A stretch of DNA of 64,000 nt from Pantoea sp. Ap-967 (lineage in GTDB: Bacteria > Pseudomonadota > Gammaproteobacteria > Pseudomonadales > Pseudomonadaceae). The translations under genes were made by a program, and so were the position numbers. The DNA lies in assembly GCF_011752565.1 (NCBI RefSeq), contig NZ_VWXK01000016.1:62001-126000 (forward strand). Reading direction: 5' to 3'. The notes beneath the pieces were generated by a model that was not told the DNA's origin, did not search any database, and saw nothing but the letters and a program-made list of their open reading frames with translations. Of this stretch, positions 35,149-45,969 are shown piece by piece (within the stretch, counting starts at the first letter, position 1; every line of letters starts with the position of its first letter).

Positions 35149-35162
35149 TTGATCCAGGTCAG
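35149..35162. promoter_or_regulatory. Possible ANR box upstream of ccoG
   Basis: Read on the minus strand the site is CTGACCTGGATCAA, one mismatch from TTGAY-N4-ATCAA. It is 169 nt upstream of ccoG, further than usual. Confidence 0.45.
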
Positions 35163-35176
35163 CTTGTGCTGCATTT

Positions 35177-35241
35177 GCCGGCCCTTTCGCAGGGCAAGCC
35201 CGCTTCTGTAGGAGCGGGCTTGCCCCGCGAAAGGGCCAGGC
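35177..35241. repeat. REP palindrome after ccoP-1
   Basis: A single palindrome, GGCCCTTTCGC...GCGAAAGGGCC, of the GCGGGCTTGCCCCGCGAA class. Confidence 0.83.
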
Positions 35242-35246
35242 CTGCC

Positions 35247-36218
35247 TTACTCGGCAGGCTCCGGCTGATGCGACAGGCTATACACATAAGCCGCCAGCAA
35301 GTGCACCTTGTCGTTACCCTGCAGCTGCTCCTGCGCCGGCATCTGCCCCTGGCGGCCATAGCGAATGGTCTGCTGCAACTGGGCAAAGCTCGACCCATAG
35401 ATGAACGCCTGCGGATGGGTCAGGTTCGGCGCGCCCATGGCCGGTGTGCCCTTGCCCTCAGGCCCGTGGCAGGCCACGCAGTTGGCGGCGAACAGCTTCT
35501 GGCCATTCTCGGCATCGGCCTTGCTGCCCTCTGGCACGCTGCGGCCATCGAGCTTGCTGGTCACGAACGCGGCCACGTCGGCCACGCCCTGTTCACCCAG
35601 CACCTCGCCCCAGGCCGGCATCACGCCGTGGCGGCCACCCATGATGGTGGTCTTGATGGTTTCCGGCTCGCCCCCCCAACGCCAGTCGTTGTCGGTGAGG
35701 TTGGGGAAACCATAGGCACCCTTGGCGTCGGAACCGTGGCACACCGAGCAGTTCGAGGCGAACAGCCGTGCCCCCATTTTCAGTGCCTGCGGGTCCTTGG
35801 CGACTTCTTCGATGGGCATTGCCGCGAACTTGGCGAAGATCGGCCCGAAGCGCGCATTGGCCTTGGCCATCTCCTTTTCCCACTCGTGCACGCCGGTCCA
35901 GCCTGGCTCGCCGTTGGAGAACTCGGTCTGCTTGTCGTTATCCAGGTACGAATAGCCCGGCAGGATGCCTTTCCAGTTGCCCAGGCCCGGGTACAGCACC
36001 AGGTAGCCCAGGGCGAAGACGATGGTGCCGACGAACAGCCAGAACCACCATTTGGGCAGTGGGTTGTCGTACTCCTCGATGCCGTCGAAGGCATGCCCGA
36101 CGGTTTCGTCGGTGGCCTCTTCGCGCTGGCCCTTGCGGGTCGACAGCAGCAGCCAGGTCAACGAGAAGATGGTGCCCAGGGTCAGGACGGTAACGTACAG
36201 ACTCCAGAAGGTTGTCAT
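35247..36218 (-). CDS. ccoP1: cbb3 oxidase subunit III, CcoP-1 (di-haem cytochrome c)
   Basis: CcoP feeds electrons to the CcoO/CcoN core of cbb3 oxidase. The 323-residue protein has two N-terminal membrane spans separated by the conserved FDGIEEYDNPLPKWW, and two haem-c motifs, CSVCH (157-161) and CVACH (247-251). Its first codon overlaps the ccoQ-1 stop (ATGA). Compared with CcoP-2 it has a 14-residue insertion after ILPGY, and an 89-bp stretch near its 3' end is base-identical to ccoP-2. Confidence 0.96.
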   Translation of the reverse strand: MTTFWSLYVTVLTLGTIFSLTWLLLSTRKGQREEATDETVGHAFDGIEEYDNPLPKWWFWLFVGTIVFALGYLVLYPGLGNWKGILPGYSYLDNDKQTEFSNGEPGWTGVHEWEKEMAKANARFGPIFAKFAAMPIEEVAKDPQALKMGARLFASNCSVCHGSDAKGAYGFPNLTDNDWRWGGEPETIKTTIMGGRHGVMPAWGEVLGEQGVADVAAFVTSKLDGRSVPEGSKADAENGQKLFAANCVACHGPEGKGTPAMGAPNLTHPQAFIYGSSFAQLQQTIRYGRQGQMPAQEQLQGNDKVHLLAAYVYSLSHQPEPAE

Positions 36219-36406
36219 TGTTGTTTGCTCCCAGAAGCTTTTGCTTGCTCGACGTGCCTGCTGGCCCCGGGATCATCCGCGAAGGGCAGTTGGGTCGCTT
36301 CGTCGAAGTCCTTCTTGCGCCGCGGGCTGAACACCCACAGCGCCAGGCCCACGAAGGCCACCATCACCACGACGGTGCCCAGGCCGCGAATCATCCCGAT
36401 ATCCAT
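36215..36406 (-). CDS. ccoQ1: cbb3 oxidase subunit IV, CcoQ-1
   Basis: A small single-span protein that stabilises cbb3 oxidase. The 63 residues begin MDIGMIRGLGTVVVMVAFVGLALWVFSPRRKKDFDEA. I chose the ATG at 36406 because GGTGA, which pairs with the 16S tail, lies 5 nt upstream. An in-frame GTG at 36415 is possible. Confidence 0.9.
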   Translation of the reverse strand: MDIGMIRGLGTVVVMVAFVGLALWVFSPRRKKDFDEATQLPFADDPGASRHVEQAKASGSKQQ

Positions 36407-36411
36407 CAGCG

Positions 36412-37019
36412 TCACCGTTTGCTTTTGATGATGGTGCCAAGGCCTTGCAGGTACGCGACCAGGGCGTCCATTTCGGTCTTGCCCTTGACCGCGTCACGGG
36501 CGCCGGCGATATCGGCGTCGGTGTACGGCGTGCCCAGGGTCCGCAGCACTTCCAGTTTCTTCGCGGTGTCCTTGCCATCGAGGGTGTTCTCGACCAGCCA
36601 TGGGTAAGCCGGCATCTTCGACTCCGGCACCACGTTGCGCGGGTTGTACAGGTGCGCGCGGTGCCAGTCATCGGAGTAGCGCCCACCGACCCGGGCAAGG
36701 TCCGGGCCGGTGCGCTTGGAACCCCACAGGAACGGGTGGTCCCACACGCTTTCACCGGCCACCGAGTAGTGGCCGTAGCGCTCGGTTTCGGCGCGGAACG
36801 GGCGAATCATCTGCGAGTGGCAGCCCACGCAGCCTTCGCGGATATAGATGTCGCGGCCTTCGACTTCCAGCGCGGTGCGCGGCTTCATGCCTTCGACGGG
36901 TTTGTTGGTGACGTCCTGGAAAAACAGCGGGACGATCTGGGTCAGGCCACCGACGCTCACGGCGATGACCATGAAGAAGGCCAGCAGGCCTATGTTCTTC
37001 TCGACGGCTTCATGCTTCA

Positions 37020-37020
<1 letters not shown>
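36412..37020 (-). CDS. ccoO1: cbb3 oxidase subunit II, CcoO-1 (mono-haem cytochrome c)
   Basis: CcoO relays electrons from CcoP to CcoN. The 202-residue protein has an N-terminal span and one haem-c motif, CVGCH (64-68). The region around it (RPFRAETERYGHYSVAGESVWDHPFLWGSKRTGPDL) is unchanged in CcoO-2. The start overlaps the ccoN-1 stop (TGATG). A 113-bp piece (36722-36834) is base-identical to ccoO-2. Confidence 0.96.
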
Positions 37021-38462
<1,442 letters not shown>

Positions 38463-38509
38463 GCTAAGGTTCCACGGTTTTGGTGTTCTTGTTGATTGAG
38501 TGCCGTCGA

Positions 38510-38519
38510 TTGTACACAA
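38510..38519. promoter_or_regulatory. TTGTACACAA palindrome upstream of ccoN-1
   Basis: This is the reverse complement of the TTGTGTACAA sites at 3511 and 6425, 48 nt upstream of the ccoN-1 start and close to a promoter-like AT-rich stretch. It may be a GntR-type operator or a chance match. The rest of the 411-nt gap holds REP sequence. Confidence 0.4.
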
Positions 38520-38728
38520 ATAAATATTTGTAATGTGTACCGTTTTTCGCCTTTTTCTGATCGATCGGTCAAGCTTTTTTTGGCCGGCGACAGGCTGCGC
38601 GCCGGGGCTGAATCGGTGCATGTGCAGCGATTGCCACTGTGGCATGAAGCTTAGTTCCGTTCGAGGGGGCTGCAAGGGAGGGGGTACTGCGGGGGAGGGG
38701 TGTAGGGAATGGCTTTGGAGGTGTGGTG

Positions 38729-38871
38729 GGTTTGAGATCGAGCGCCGCCTGTGCGGCGCTTCGCGAGCTTTGCTCGCTCCTACATCGCAAACATGCGTAG
38801 GAGCGAGCAGAGCTCGCGATGCGCCGCGCGGGCGGCGCTGGGTGTCACAGGCGCCGAATTTCTCCCGGCGA
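38729..38871. repeat. Long REP inverted pair between the two cco operons
   Basis: Inverted units of the GAGCGAGC(A/T)(G/A)AGCTCGCGA class extend outward through GCGCCGC and are bounded by GAGATCGAGCGCCGC and a GTCACAGGCGCC end. They share the long arms with the elements at 22021 and 63322. Confidence 0.83.
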
Positions 38872-38873
38872 AC

Positions 38874-39815
38874 TCACTGGGCGCTCACCGCTTCCGCGGC
38901 CCCACCCTGCGACAGGCTATACACATAAGCCGCCAGCAGATGCACCTTGTCATTGCCCTGGATCTCCGCCTGGGCCGGCATCTGACCCTGGCGCCCATAG
39001 CGAATGGTCTGCTGCAACTGGGCAAAGCTCGACCCATAGATGAACGCCTGCGGATGGGTCAGGTTCGGCGCGCCCATGGCCGGGGTGCCCTTGCCTTCAG
39101 GCCCGTGGCAAGCCACGCAGTTGCTGGCGAACAGTTCCTTGCCCTTCGCTGGGTCGGCCTTGGCGCCATCGGGCAGGCTGCGCCCATCGAGATTGGTCAG
39201 CACGAACGCGGCCACATCCGCCACGCCCTGTTCACCAATCACCTCGGCCCAACCCGGCATCACCCCATGGCGCCCGTTCATGATCGACGCCTTGATGGTT
39301 TCCGGCTCGCCGCCCCAGCGCCAGTCACTGTCGGTCAGGTTGGGAAAACCATAGGCGCCCTTGGCATCGGAGCCGTGGCACACCGCGCAGTTGGAGGCGA
39401 ACAGGCGGCCCCCCATCTTCAGCGCTGCCGGGTCCTTGGCCACTTCCTCCACGGGCATGGCAGCGTACTTGGCGAAGATCGGGCCGAACTTGGCGTCGGC
39501 CTTTTGCATTTCCTTCTGCCACTCGTTGGCGCCGGTCCAGCCGTTCTCGTAACCGGGCAGGATGCCCTTCCAGTTGCCCAGGCCCGGGTACAGCACCAGG
39601 TAGCCAGCGCCGAACACCAAGGTGCCGACGAACAGCCAGAACCACCACTTGGGCAGCGGGTTGTCGTACTCCTCGATGCCATCGAAGCTGTGCCCCATGG
39701 TCTGGTCGGTGGTGCTGTTGCTCTGGCCCTTGCGGGTCGACAACAGCAGCCAGGCCAGGCCGATCAGGCTGCCGAGGGTCAGTACGCTGATGTAGGTACT
39801 CCAGAAGGTGGTCAT
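38874..39815 (-). CDS. ccoP2: cbb3 oxidase subunit III, CcoP-2 (di-haem cytochrome c)
   Basis: The second CcoP, 313 residues, has two N-terminal spans and haem-c motifs CAVCH (143-147) and CVACH (233-237). It is shorter than CcoP-1 in the loop after the second span and has a different C-terminal tail (GGAAEAVSAQ). Its start overlaps the ccoQ-2 stop by 4 nt. It belongs to the ANR-box operon cco-2. Confidence 0.96.
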   Translation of the reverse strand: MTTFWSTYISVLTLGSLIGLAWLLLSTRKGQSNSTTDQTMGHSFDGIEEYDNPLPKWWFWLFVGTLVFGAGYLVLYPGLGNWKGILPGYENGWTGANEWQKEMQKADAKFGPIFAKYAAMPVEEVAKDPAALKMGGRLFASNCAVCHGSDAKGAYGFPNLTDSDWRWGGEPETIKASIMNGRHGVMPGWAEVIGEQGVADVAAFVLTNLDGRSLPDGAKADPAKGKELFASNCVACHGPEGKGTPAMGAPNLTHPQAFIYGSSFAQLQQTIRYGRQGQMPAQAEIQGNDKVHLLAAYVYSLSQGGAAEAVSAQ

Positions 39816-40018
39816 TGCGCTTCGCTCCTCACAGCCGCAGTCATGGCAGCAGGTTCCTGCCCGGCAGGGGGCAGGCGGTCGTCGACGAAGGGCAGCAGGC
39901 GCGCTTCGGCGAAATCATGGTCGCGGCGGCGGTTGAACACCCACAGCGAGAGGCCGATGAAGGCGACCATCACCACCAGGGTGCCCAGGCCGCGGATCAT
40001 GCCGATATCCAGTTCCAT
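39812..40018 (-). CDS. ccoQ2: cbb3 oxidase subunit IV, CcoQ-2
   Basis: The 68 residues, starting MELDIGMIRGLGTLVVMVAF, form one membrane span and a charged tail. It sits 5 nt after ccoO-2. The longer tail (PPAGQEPAAMTAAVRSEAQ) differs from CcoQ-1. Confidence 0.92.
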   Translation of the reverse strand: MELDIGMIRGLGTLVVMVAFIGLSLWVFNRRRDHDFAEARLLPFVDDRLPPAGQEPAAMTAAVRSEAQ

Positions 40019-40023
40019 GGCGG

Positions 40024-40632
40024 TTACCTCTTGTTCTTGATGGCGGTGCCGAGCACCTGCAGGTAGGCCACCAGCGCGTCCATCTCGGTCTTGCCCTTGA
40101 CCGCATCGCGGGCACCGGCGATGTCTTCGTCGGTGTAGGGCACGCCGAGGGTGCGCAGGGTGCGCATCTTGGTGTCGGTGTGGCTGTTGTCGACTTTCTC
40201 GGCGACCAGCCATGGGTAGGACGGCATCTTCGACTCCGGCACCACGTTGCGCGGGTTGTACAAGTGCGCGCGGTGCCAATCGTCGGAGTAGCGCCCACCG
40301 ACCCGGGCCAGGTCTGGGCCGGTGCGCTTGGAGCCCCACAGGAACGGGTGGTCCCACACGCTTTCACCGGCCACCGAGTAGTGGCCGTAGCGCTCGGTTT
40401 CGGCGCGGAACGGGCGAATCATCTGCGAGTGGCAGCCCACGCAGCCCTCGCGAATGTAGATGTCGCGGCCTTCGAGCTGCAGCGCGGTGTAGGGTTTCAT
40501 GCCTTCGACCGGCTTGTTGGTCACGTCCTGGAAGAACAGCGGGACGATCTGGGTCAGGCCGCCGATGCTCACGGCAAACACCATCAGCAGGGCCAGCAGG
40601 CCTACGTTTTTCTCGATGACTTCATGTTTCAT
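40024..40632 (-). CDS. ccoO2: cbb3 oxidase subunit II, CcoO-2 (mono-haem cytochrome c)
   Basis: Like CcoO-1 it has 202 residues and CVGCH at 64-68. GAGGAG lies 9 nt before the ATG. The gene follows ccoN-2 by 13 nt, rather than overlapping it as in cco-1. A 113-bp stretch (40334-40446) is identical to ccoO-1 at every base. Confidence 0.96.
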   Translation of the reverse strand: MKHEVIEKNVGLLALLMVFAVSIGGLTQIVPLFFQDVTNKPVEGMKPYTALQLEGRDIYIREGCVGCHSQMIRPFRAETERYGHYSVAGESVWDHPFLWGSKRTGPDLARVGGRYSDDWHRAHLYNPRNVVPESKMPSYPWLVAEKVDNSHTDTKMRTLRTLGVPYTDEDIAGARDAVKGKTEMDALVAYLQVLGTAIKNKR

Positions 40633-40645
40633 CAGGCAAGTCTCC

Positions 40646-42070
<1,425 letters not shown>

Positions 42071-42119
42071 GTATGGGTTCCCATCCACGGTTATTGGCAG
42101 GCTATGAAGCGAGGCAAGC

Positions 42120-42812
42120 ATGAAAGACGGGCAAATTGCCGGTATTGACGGGGATCAATGGGCGAAGATCGGAAATGTCCCAGGCTTGCGCTGCGATCCC
42201 CCGCAAACCGGGGGGCAGGGGGGCGCTGGCGACTGCCTGATCCTGGCCCATGGCGCCGGGGCGCCGATGGACAGCGATTTCATGAACGACATGGCGCAAA
42301 GGCTGGCCGCGCTTGGGGTTGGGGTGGTTCGCTTCGAGTTTCCCTACATGGCCGAACGGCGCGCGGGCGGTGGCAAGCGGCCACCCAATCCACAGAAAGT
42401 GCTGCTTGAATGCTGGCGCGAGGTGTACCGCCAGGTGCGACCTTTGGTCACGGGGCGGTTGGCGGTTGGCGGCAAGTCGATGGGCGGGCGCATGGCCAGT
42501 TTGCTGGCCGACGAACTGGGGGCCGATGCGCTGGTGTGCCTGGGGTATCCGTTCTATGCCGTGGGCAAGCCGGAAAAACCACGTGTCGAGCACCTGGCGG
42601 GTTTGCACACGCGCACGTTGATCGTGCAGGGCGAGCGCGATGCGTTGGGCAACCGGGAAGCGGTTGAAGGGTACGCCTTGTCACCCTCGATCGAGGTGAG
42701 CTGGCTGGTGGCGGGGGATCATGACTTGAAGCCGTTGAAGGCTTCGGGGTTCAGCCATGCGCAACATCTGCAGGTTGCAGCCGAAGCGGTGGCGGGTTTC
42801 TTGAAGGATTAG
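42120..42812 (+). CDS. Alpha/beta hydrolase, KANL3/Tex30-like family
   Basis: The 230-residue cytoplasmic protein has an alpha/beta-hydrolase core. LILAHGAGAPMDSDFM carries the oxyanion region, VGGKSMGGRMASLLADELG the nucleophile elbow (serine in GKSMG), and GERDALG and AGDHDL the acid and histidine. The substrate is unknown. The ATG has GAGG 5 nt upstream. The first 13 codons contain the ANR box that serves the divergent ccoN-2, so its 5' end doubles as a promoter element. A later start is possible. Confidence 0.78.
   Translation: MKDGQIAGIDGDQWAKIGNVPGLRCDPPQTGGQGGAGDCLILAHGAGAPMDSDFMNDMAQRLAALGVGVVRFEFPYMAERRAGGGKRPPNPQKVLLECWREVYRQVRPLVTGRLAVGGKSMGGRMASLLADELGADALVCLGYPFYAVGKPEKPRVEHLAGLHTRTLIVQGERDALGNREAVEGYALSPSIEVSWLVAGDHDLKPLKASGFSHAQHLQVAAEAVAGFLKD
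42145..42158. promoter_or_regulatory. ANR box upstream of ccoN-2
   Basis: TTGACGGGGATCAA fits TTGAY-N4-ATCAA perfectly. It lies 75 nt upstream of ccoN-2, inside the start of the divergent hydrolase gene. Confidence 0.85.
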
Positions 42813-42820
42813 TGCTGGAT

Positions 42821-42910
42821 GCTTCGCGGGGCAAGCCCGCTCCTACAGGGGGTTGCATGACCCTAGGGCATGGCATTGTAGGAGCGGGCTTGCCCCGCGA
42901 AAGGGCCGGT
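42821..42910. repeat. REP inverted pair after the hydrolase gene
   Basis: Two inverted units of the GCGGGCTTGCCCCGCGAA class lie between convergent genes. Confidence 0.84.
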
Positions 42911-42922
42911 ACAGGCCAGCGC

Positions 42923-43207
42923 TTAGTCGCGGTACTCGCACAGGTAAGCGGTATCGACCTTCACCTGCAGCTGGAACTTGCTGTCAGCCGGTACGTTGAA
43001 CTTGTCACCGGCGTTGAAGGTTTCCCAGTTGTCGCTGCCTGGCAGCTTCACGGTCAGCGCGCCGGACACCACGTGCATGATCTCGCGCTTGGCAGTACCG
43101 AACTCGTATTCGCCCGGGGCCATCACGCCCACGGTGGCAGGGCCTTCTTCGCCGGCAAAGGCGATCGACTTGACGGTGCCGTTGAAGTACTCGTTGACCT
43201 GGAACAT
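42923..43207 (-). CDS. ppnP: Pyrimidine/purine nucleoside phosphorylase PpnP (DUF1255)
   Basis: This small cupin enzyme phosphorolyses a broad range of nucleosides. The 94-residue protein begins MFQVNEYFNGTVKSIAF and contains GVMAPGEYEFGTAKREIMHVVSG and FNVPADSKFQLQV, as in E. coli YaiE/PpnP. The frame is open upstream, but family length sets the start. It is a single gene between REP sequence and the exonuclease. Confidence 0.93.
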   Translation of the reverse strand: MFQVNEYFNGTVKSIAFAGEEGPATVGVMAPGEYEFGTAKREIMHVVSGALTVKLPGSDNWETFNAGDKFNVPADSKFQLQVKVDTAYLCEYRD

Positions 43208-43281
43208 GGGCGACTCCTGAAAAGGGGGGATGAAAAAGGGCTGGCCAGTATGCCCAAGCCCACTGGCCCCGTCATCTGCTT

Positions 43282-43833
43282 TCAGGCGCCGTTGGCGGGC
43301 AGGCTCAATGGCAGCAACCGGGCGGTGTTGCGCGCGTCTTCCAAGGCCCGGTGCTGCTGCCCGCAAAACTGCATGCCGGCCAGCTGCAGGGCGCCGTTGA
43401 GCCCCGTTGGGCGCTGCAGGTGGCGAGCCTTGGCGAAGCGCTGCTTGAGGTTGATGTGCGGCAGCTGGCGCAACAGGCTGTCGACGGCGTGCTGCTGCCA
43501 TTCCTGGAGCAGCTGCTGGCGGTCGTAGTCGCCCCAGCTGACCCACGCCTGCAACTGCCCACGGTGGTGCCCGAGCCAGCGTTCGAAACGCTCCCATACT
43601 TCAGGAAACGCCGCGGCGCTGTCGACGCTGGCCTGGCTGATGTGCGTAAGCTCCCGGCAGAACGGCGTCAGTTGCGGCCGCCGCCTGGGCCGCACGAAGC
43701 GCTGGAAGTGGTCCACCTCGCGGCCTTCCCGGGTCACCAGGCTGGCGCCGATTTCAATGATTTCCATCTCCGTGACCGGCCAGCCGCCGTCATCGGTGGT
43801 AGCTTCCAGGTCGATCACCAACCAGTGGCCCAT
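43282..43833 (-). CDS. DEDDh-family 3'-5' exonuclease
   Basis: The 183-residue protein begins MGHWLVIDLEATT. The acidic motif D-x-E (VIDLEAT) near residue 8, a middle aspartate in WVSWGDYDRQQL, and the final HRALEDARNTARLL (H-x4-D) make a full DEDDh site of the ERI-1/KapD-like RNase type. I chose the ATG with GGAG 6 nt upstream. An ATG 18 nt earlier is possible. The substrate is unknown. Confidence 0.85.
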   Translation of the reverse strand: MGHWLVIDLEATTDDGGWPVTEMEIIEIGASLVTREGREVDHFQRFVRPRRRPQLTPFCRELTHISQASVDSAAAFPEVWERFERWLGHHRGQLQAWVSWGDYDRQQLLQEWQQHAVDSLLRQLPHINLKQRFAKARHLQRPTGLNGALQLAGMQFCGQQHRALEDARNTARLLPLSLPANGA

Positions 43834-43996
43834 ACCAGGCTCCGTCGTCATACATGCCCAAGCAGCGTAGCCAATGTGCGGCCACACGGCATCCCCTGGC
43901 ACTTTGCCCTCACTTTGGCTTAACCAGCGGTTGTGCCCTGGCGGGAAAACGCCTAGCTTAGGCGCATCCAGGTATGAACCGAGATGAGCGTCCGTC

Positions 43997-44797
43997 TTGA
44001 CTCCCACGCCCGGCCTCAAGGCCCTGTCCACCCTGTTGATGCTGGCCATGGCATGGCTGGCGGTGCCAGCGTGGGCCGGCCAGCCCCTGGACGTGAAGAT
44101 CGGCGCTGCGCATTTCCCACCGTATACCGTGCGCCCGGAGCAGGGCGCCGACACCGGCCTGTTGCCGCAACTGGTCGAGGCGCTGAACCGTTTGCAGGCC
44201 GATTACCGCTTCGTCCTGGTGCCCACCTCGATCCAGCGCCGCTTCGGTGATTTCCAGCAAGCGCGCACCGACATGGCGATCTTCGAAAACCCCGAGTGGG
44301 GCTGGCAGCAAATTCCCCACCAGACCGTCGACATGGGCCTGGAGGACGCCGAGGTGTTCGTGGCACGCAAGGCCGCCGACCGCGACCAGCATTACTTCGA
44401 TGAGCTGGAGGGCAAGCGCCTGGCGCTGTTCAACGGCTACCACTACGCCTTCGCCCGCTTCAACCCCGACCCCAATTACCTGCGCAAGGCCTTCAACGCG
44501 ACGCTGACCTATTCCCACGACAGCAACCTGCTGATGGTGCAGTACGGCCGCGCCGACATCGCCCTGGTGACGCGCTCGTACCTCAGCGATTTCCTGCGCC
44601 GCAACCGTGAAAGCGACAGGCAGCTGTTCGCATCCCAGCGCGTTGACCAGGTGTACCACCACTATGCCCTCCTACGACCGGGCTCGCCCATCAACGATCG
44701 GCAGTTCGCTGCCTTGCTGCGCGGCTTGCGCGAAAACGGCGAGCTGGCGCGCATCTTCCAGCCGTACCAGATCAGCGTTGCTGTGCCGGGCGACTAA
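43997..44797 (+). CDS. Orphan periplasmic amino-acid-binding-like protein (SBP_bac_3 type)
   Basis: The 266-residue protein has a signal peptide (ALSTLLMLAMAWLAVPAWA, cut before GQP), then the binding-protein type II pattern IGAAHFPPYTVRPEQGADTGLLPQLVEAL. The start appears to be TTG, since the frame is closed upstream and an ATG downstream would spoil the signal. No transporter genes adjoin it. Its TAA stop codon forms part of the PvdS-type promoter of the next gene. The ligand is unknown. Confidence 0.78.
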   Translation: MTPTPGLKALSTLLMLAMAWLAVPAWAGQPLDVKIGAAHFPPYTVRPEQGADTGLLPQLVEALNRLQADYRFVLVPTSIQRRFGDFQQARTDMAIFENPEWGWQQIPHQTVDMGLEDAEVFVARKAADRDQHYFDELEGKRLALFNGYHYAFARFNPDPNYLRKAFNATLTYSHDSNLLMVQYGRADIALVTRSYLSDFLRRNRESDRQLFASQRVDQVYHHYALLRPGSPINDRQFAALLRGLRENGELARIFQPYQISVAVPGD

Positions 44798-44818
44798 ATT
44801 CCGGGGCTTTGACGACGT
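44795..44818 (+). promoter_or_regulatory. PvdS/PfrI-type iron-starvation promoter (IS box)
   Basis: TAAAT, exactly 16 nt and CGT is the consensus recognised by pyoverdine ECF sigma factors. It lies 43 nt before the acetyltransferase start and includes the stop codon of the preceding gene. Confidence 0.8.
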
Positions 44819-44860
44819 TTCACCAGTCAGCCTTCCTTCCATTGTCATGTGAGCCCAACC

Positions 44861-45871
44861 ATGCCGTTCGATGCCGCTTCACCGCCTCAGTCACTGCCCC
44901 GTTGGCGCAGCCTCAGCGCCGATGAGGGCGACAGCCAGCTAAGCCTCACCCTTGAAGGCCGGCCATTGATTCAGGTGCAACTGGAGCCGGGTGACACGCT
45001 GGCCGTGCATGTTCGGCAACTGTGCCCCGAGCGCCCACAGCAGGCCTTGTGGGCGGTGTGCTATTGGTTGCTGTCGCGCGAGCCTGCGCGCCAGCGCCTG
45101 GTCGTGCACCTGCCCGAGGTACTCGACGGGGCACTGGCCAGCGGCTTGCTGCTGGCCACGGAGCAGGCCGGTGTATACCTGTGCGAGCGGGCGTTGTTCT
45201 GGCAGTTGCCGGAGCCTTGGCTCGTCGCGCCCTCAAGCCCCTACCCACAGCAGATGCTGCTCAGCAACGGCAAGCGCCATCCACGCCGCGCACCCAAGGC
45301 CCAGGGCGAGGTGTACCGGCGTTTCGATGCGCGCCTGGGGAGCTGGGTGTCGCTGCGTACCCTGGACGTCGACCAGGACCTGGAGCGCTTCAACCGCTGG
45401 CAGAACAACCCGCGGGTGGAAAAATTCTGGCAGGAAGGGGGTTCGCTCGAGCAGCACCGCGAGTACCTGACCAAGCAGGCGGACGACCCGCATACCCTGA
45501 CCCTCATCGGTTGTTTCGACGACCAGCCGTTCGCCTACTTCGAGGCGTACTGGGCCAAGGAAGACCGCATTGCGCCGTTCTACCCGGCCGATGACTACGA
45601 CCGTGGCATCCACATGCTGGTGGGCGAGGAAAGCCACCGTGGCCCGCACAAAGTGGCCAGCTGGCTATCAGCGCTGGTGCACTACCTGTTCCTCGACGAC
45701 CCGCGCACCCAACGGGTTGTGGCCGAGCCGCGCGCCGACAATGCCAAGATGATCGGCTACATGCACGACCAGTGTTTCCATTGCGACAAGGAATTCGATT
45801 TCCCGCACAAACGTGCGGCACTGATGATTCTGGGGCGGGAGCGGTTCTTCGACCGTTGCAAGCTGGTTTGA
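44861..45871 (+). CDS. Siderophore-type N-acetyltransferase (IucB/PvdYII-like)
   Basis: The 336-residue protein has a variable N-terminal part and a C-terminal GNAT domain of the IucB/RhbD type (about residues 150-335). Marks are FNRWQNNPRVEKFWQEGG, IGCFDDQPFAYFEAYWAKEDRI, the acceptor region HMLVGEESHRGPHKVASWLSALVHYLF and EPRADNAKMIGY. Such enzymes acetylate N-hydroxyornithine or N-hydroxylysine in siderophores. The IS box upstream and pfrI/pvdL nearby place it in pyoverdine synthesis, predicting acetyl-hydroxyornithine in the peptide. A GTG at 44849 is an alternative start. Confidence 0.85.
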   Translation: MPFDAASPPQSLPRWRSLSADEGDSQLSLTLEGRPLIQVQLEPGDTLAVHVRQLCPERPQQALWAVCYWLLSREPARQRLVVHLPEVLDGALASGLLLATEQAGVYLCERALFWQLPEPWLVAPSSPYPQQMLLSNGKRHPRRAPKAQGEVYRRFDARLGSWVSLRTLDVDQDLERFNRWQNNPRVEKFWQEGGSLEQHREYLTKQADDPHTLTLIGCFDDQPFAYFEAYWAKEDRIAPFYPADDYDRGIHMLVGEESHRGPHKVASWLSALVHYLFLDDPRTQRVVAEPRADNAKMIGYMHDQCFHCDKEFDFPHKRAALMILGRERFFDRCKLV

Positions 45872-45874
45872 ACG

Positions 45875-45962
45875 CACCGCGACCCACGCTCGCCCCTACC
45901 ACGTATCGCGCCAATGGTAGGAGCGACCGCAGGTCGCGATAGGGGCGCGAAAAGCGCCCCTG
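45875..45962. repeat. REP element between the acetyltransferase and pfrI
   Basis: The class is GGAGCGACCGCAGGTCGCGAT, with a degenerate inverted partner CGCGACCCACGCTCGCCCC. It lies between convergent genes. Confidence 0.78.
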
Positions 45963-45969
45963 GCAAATC

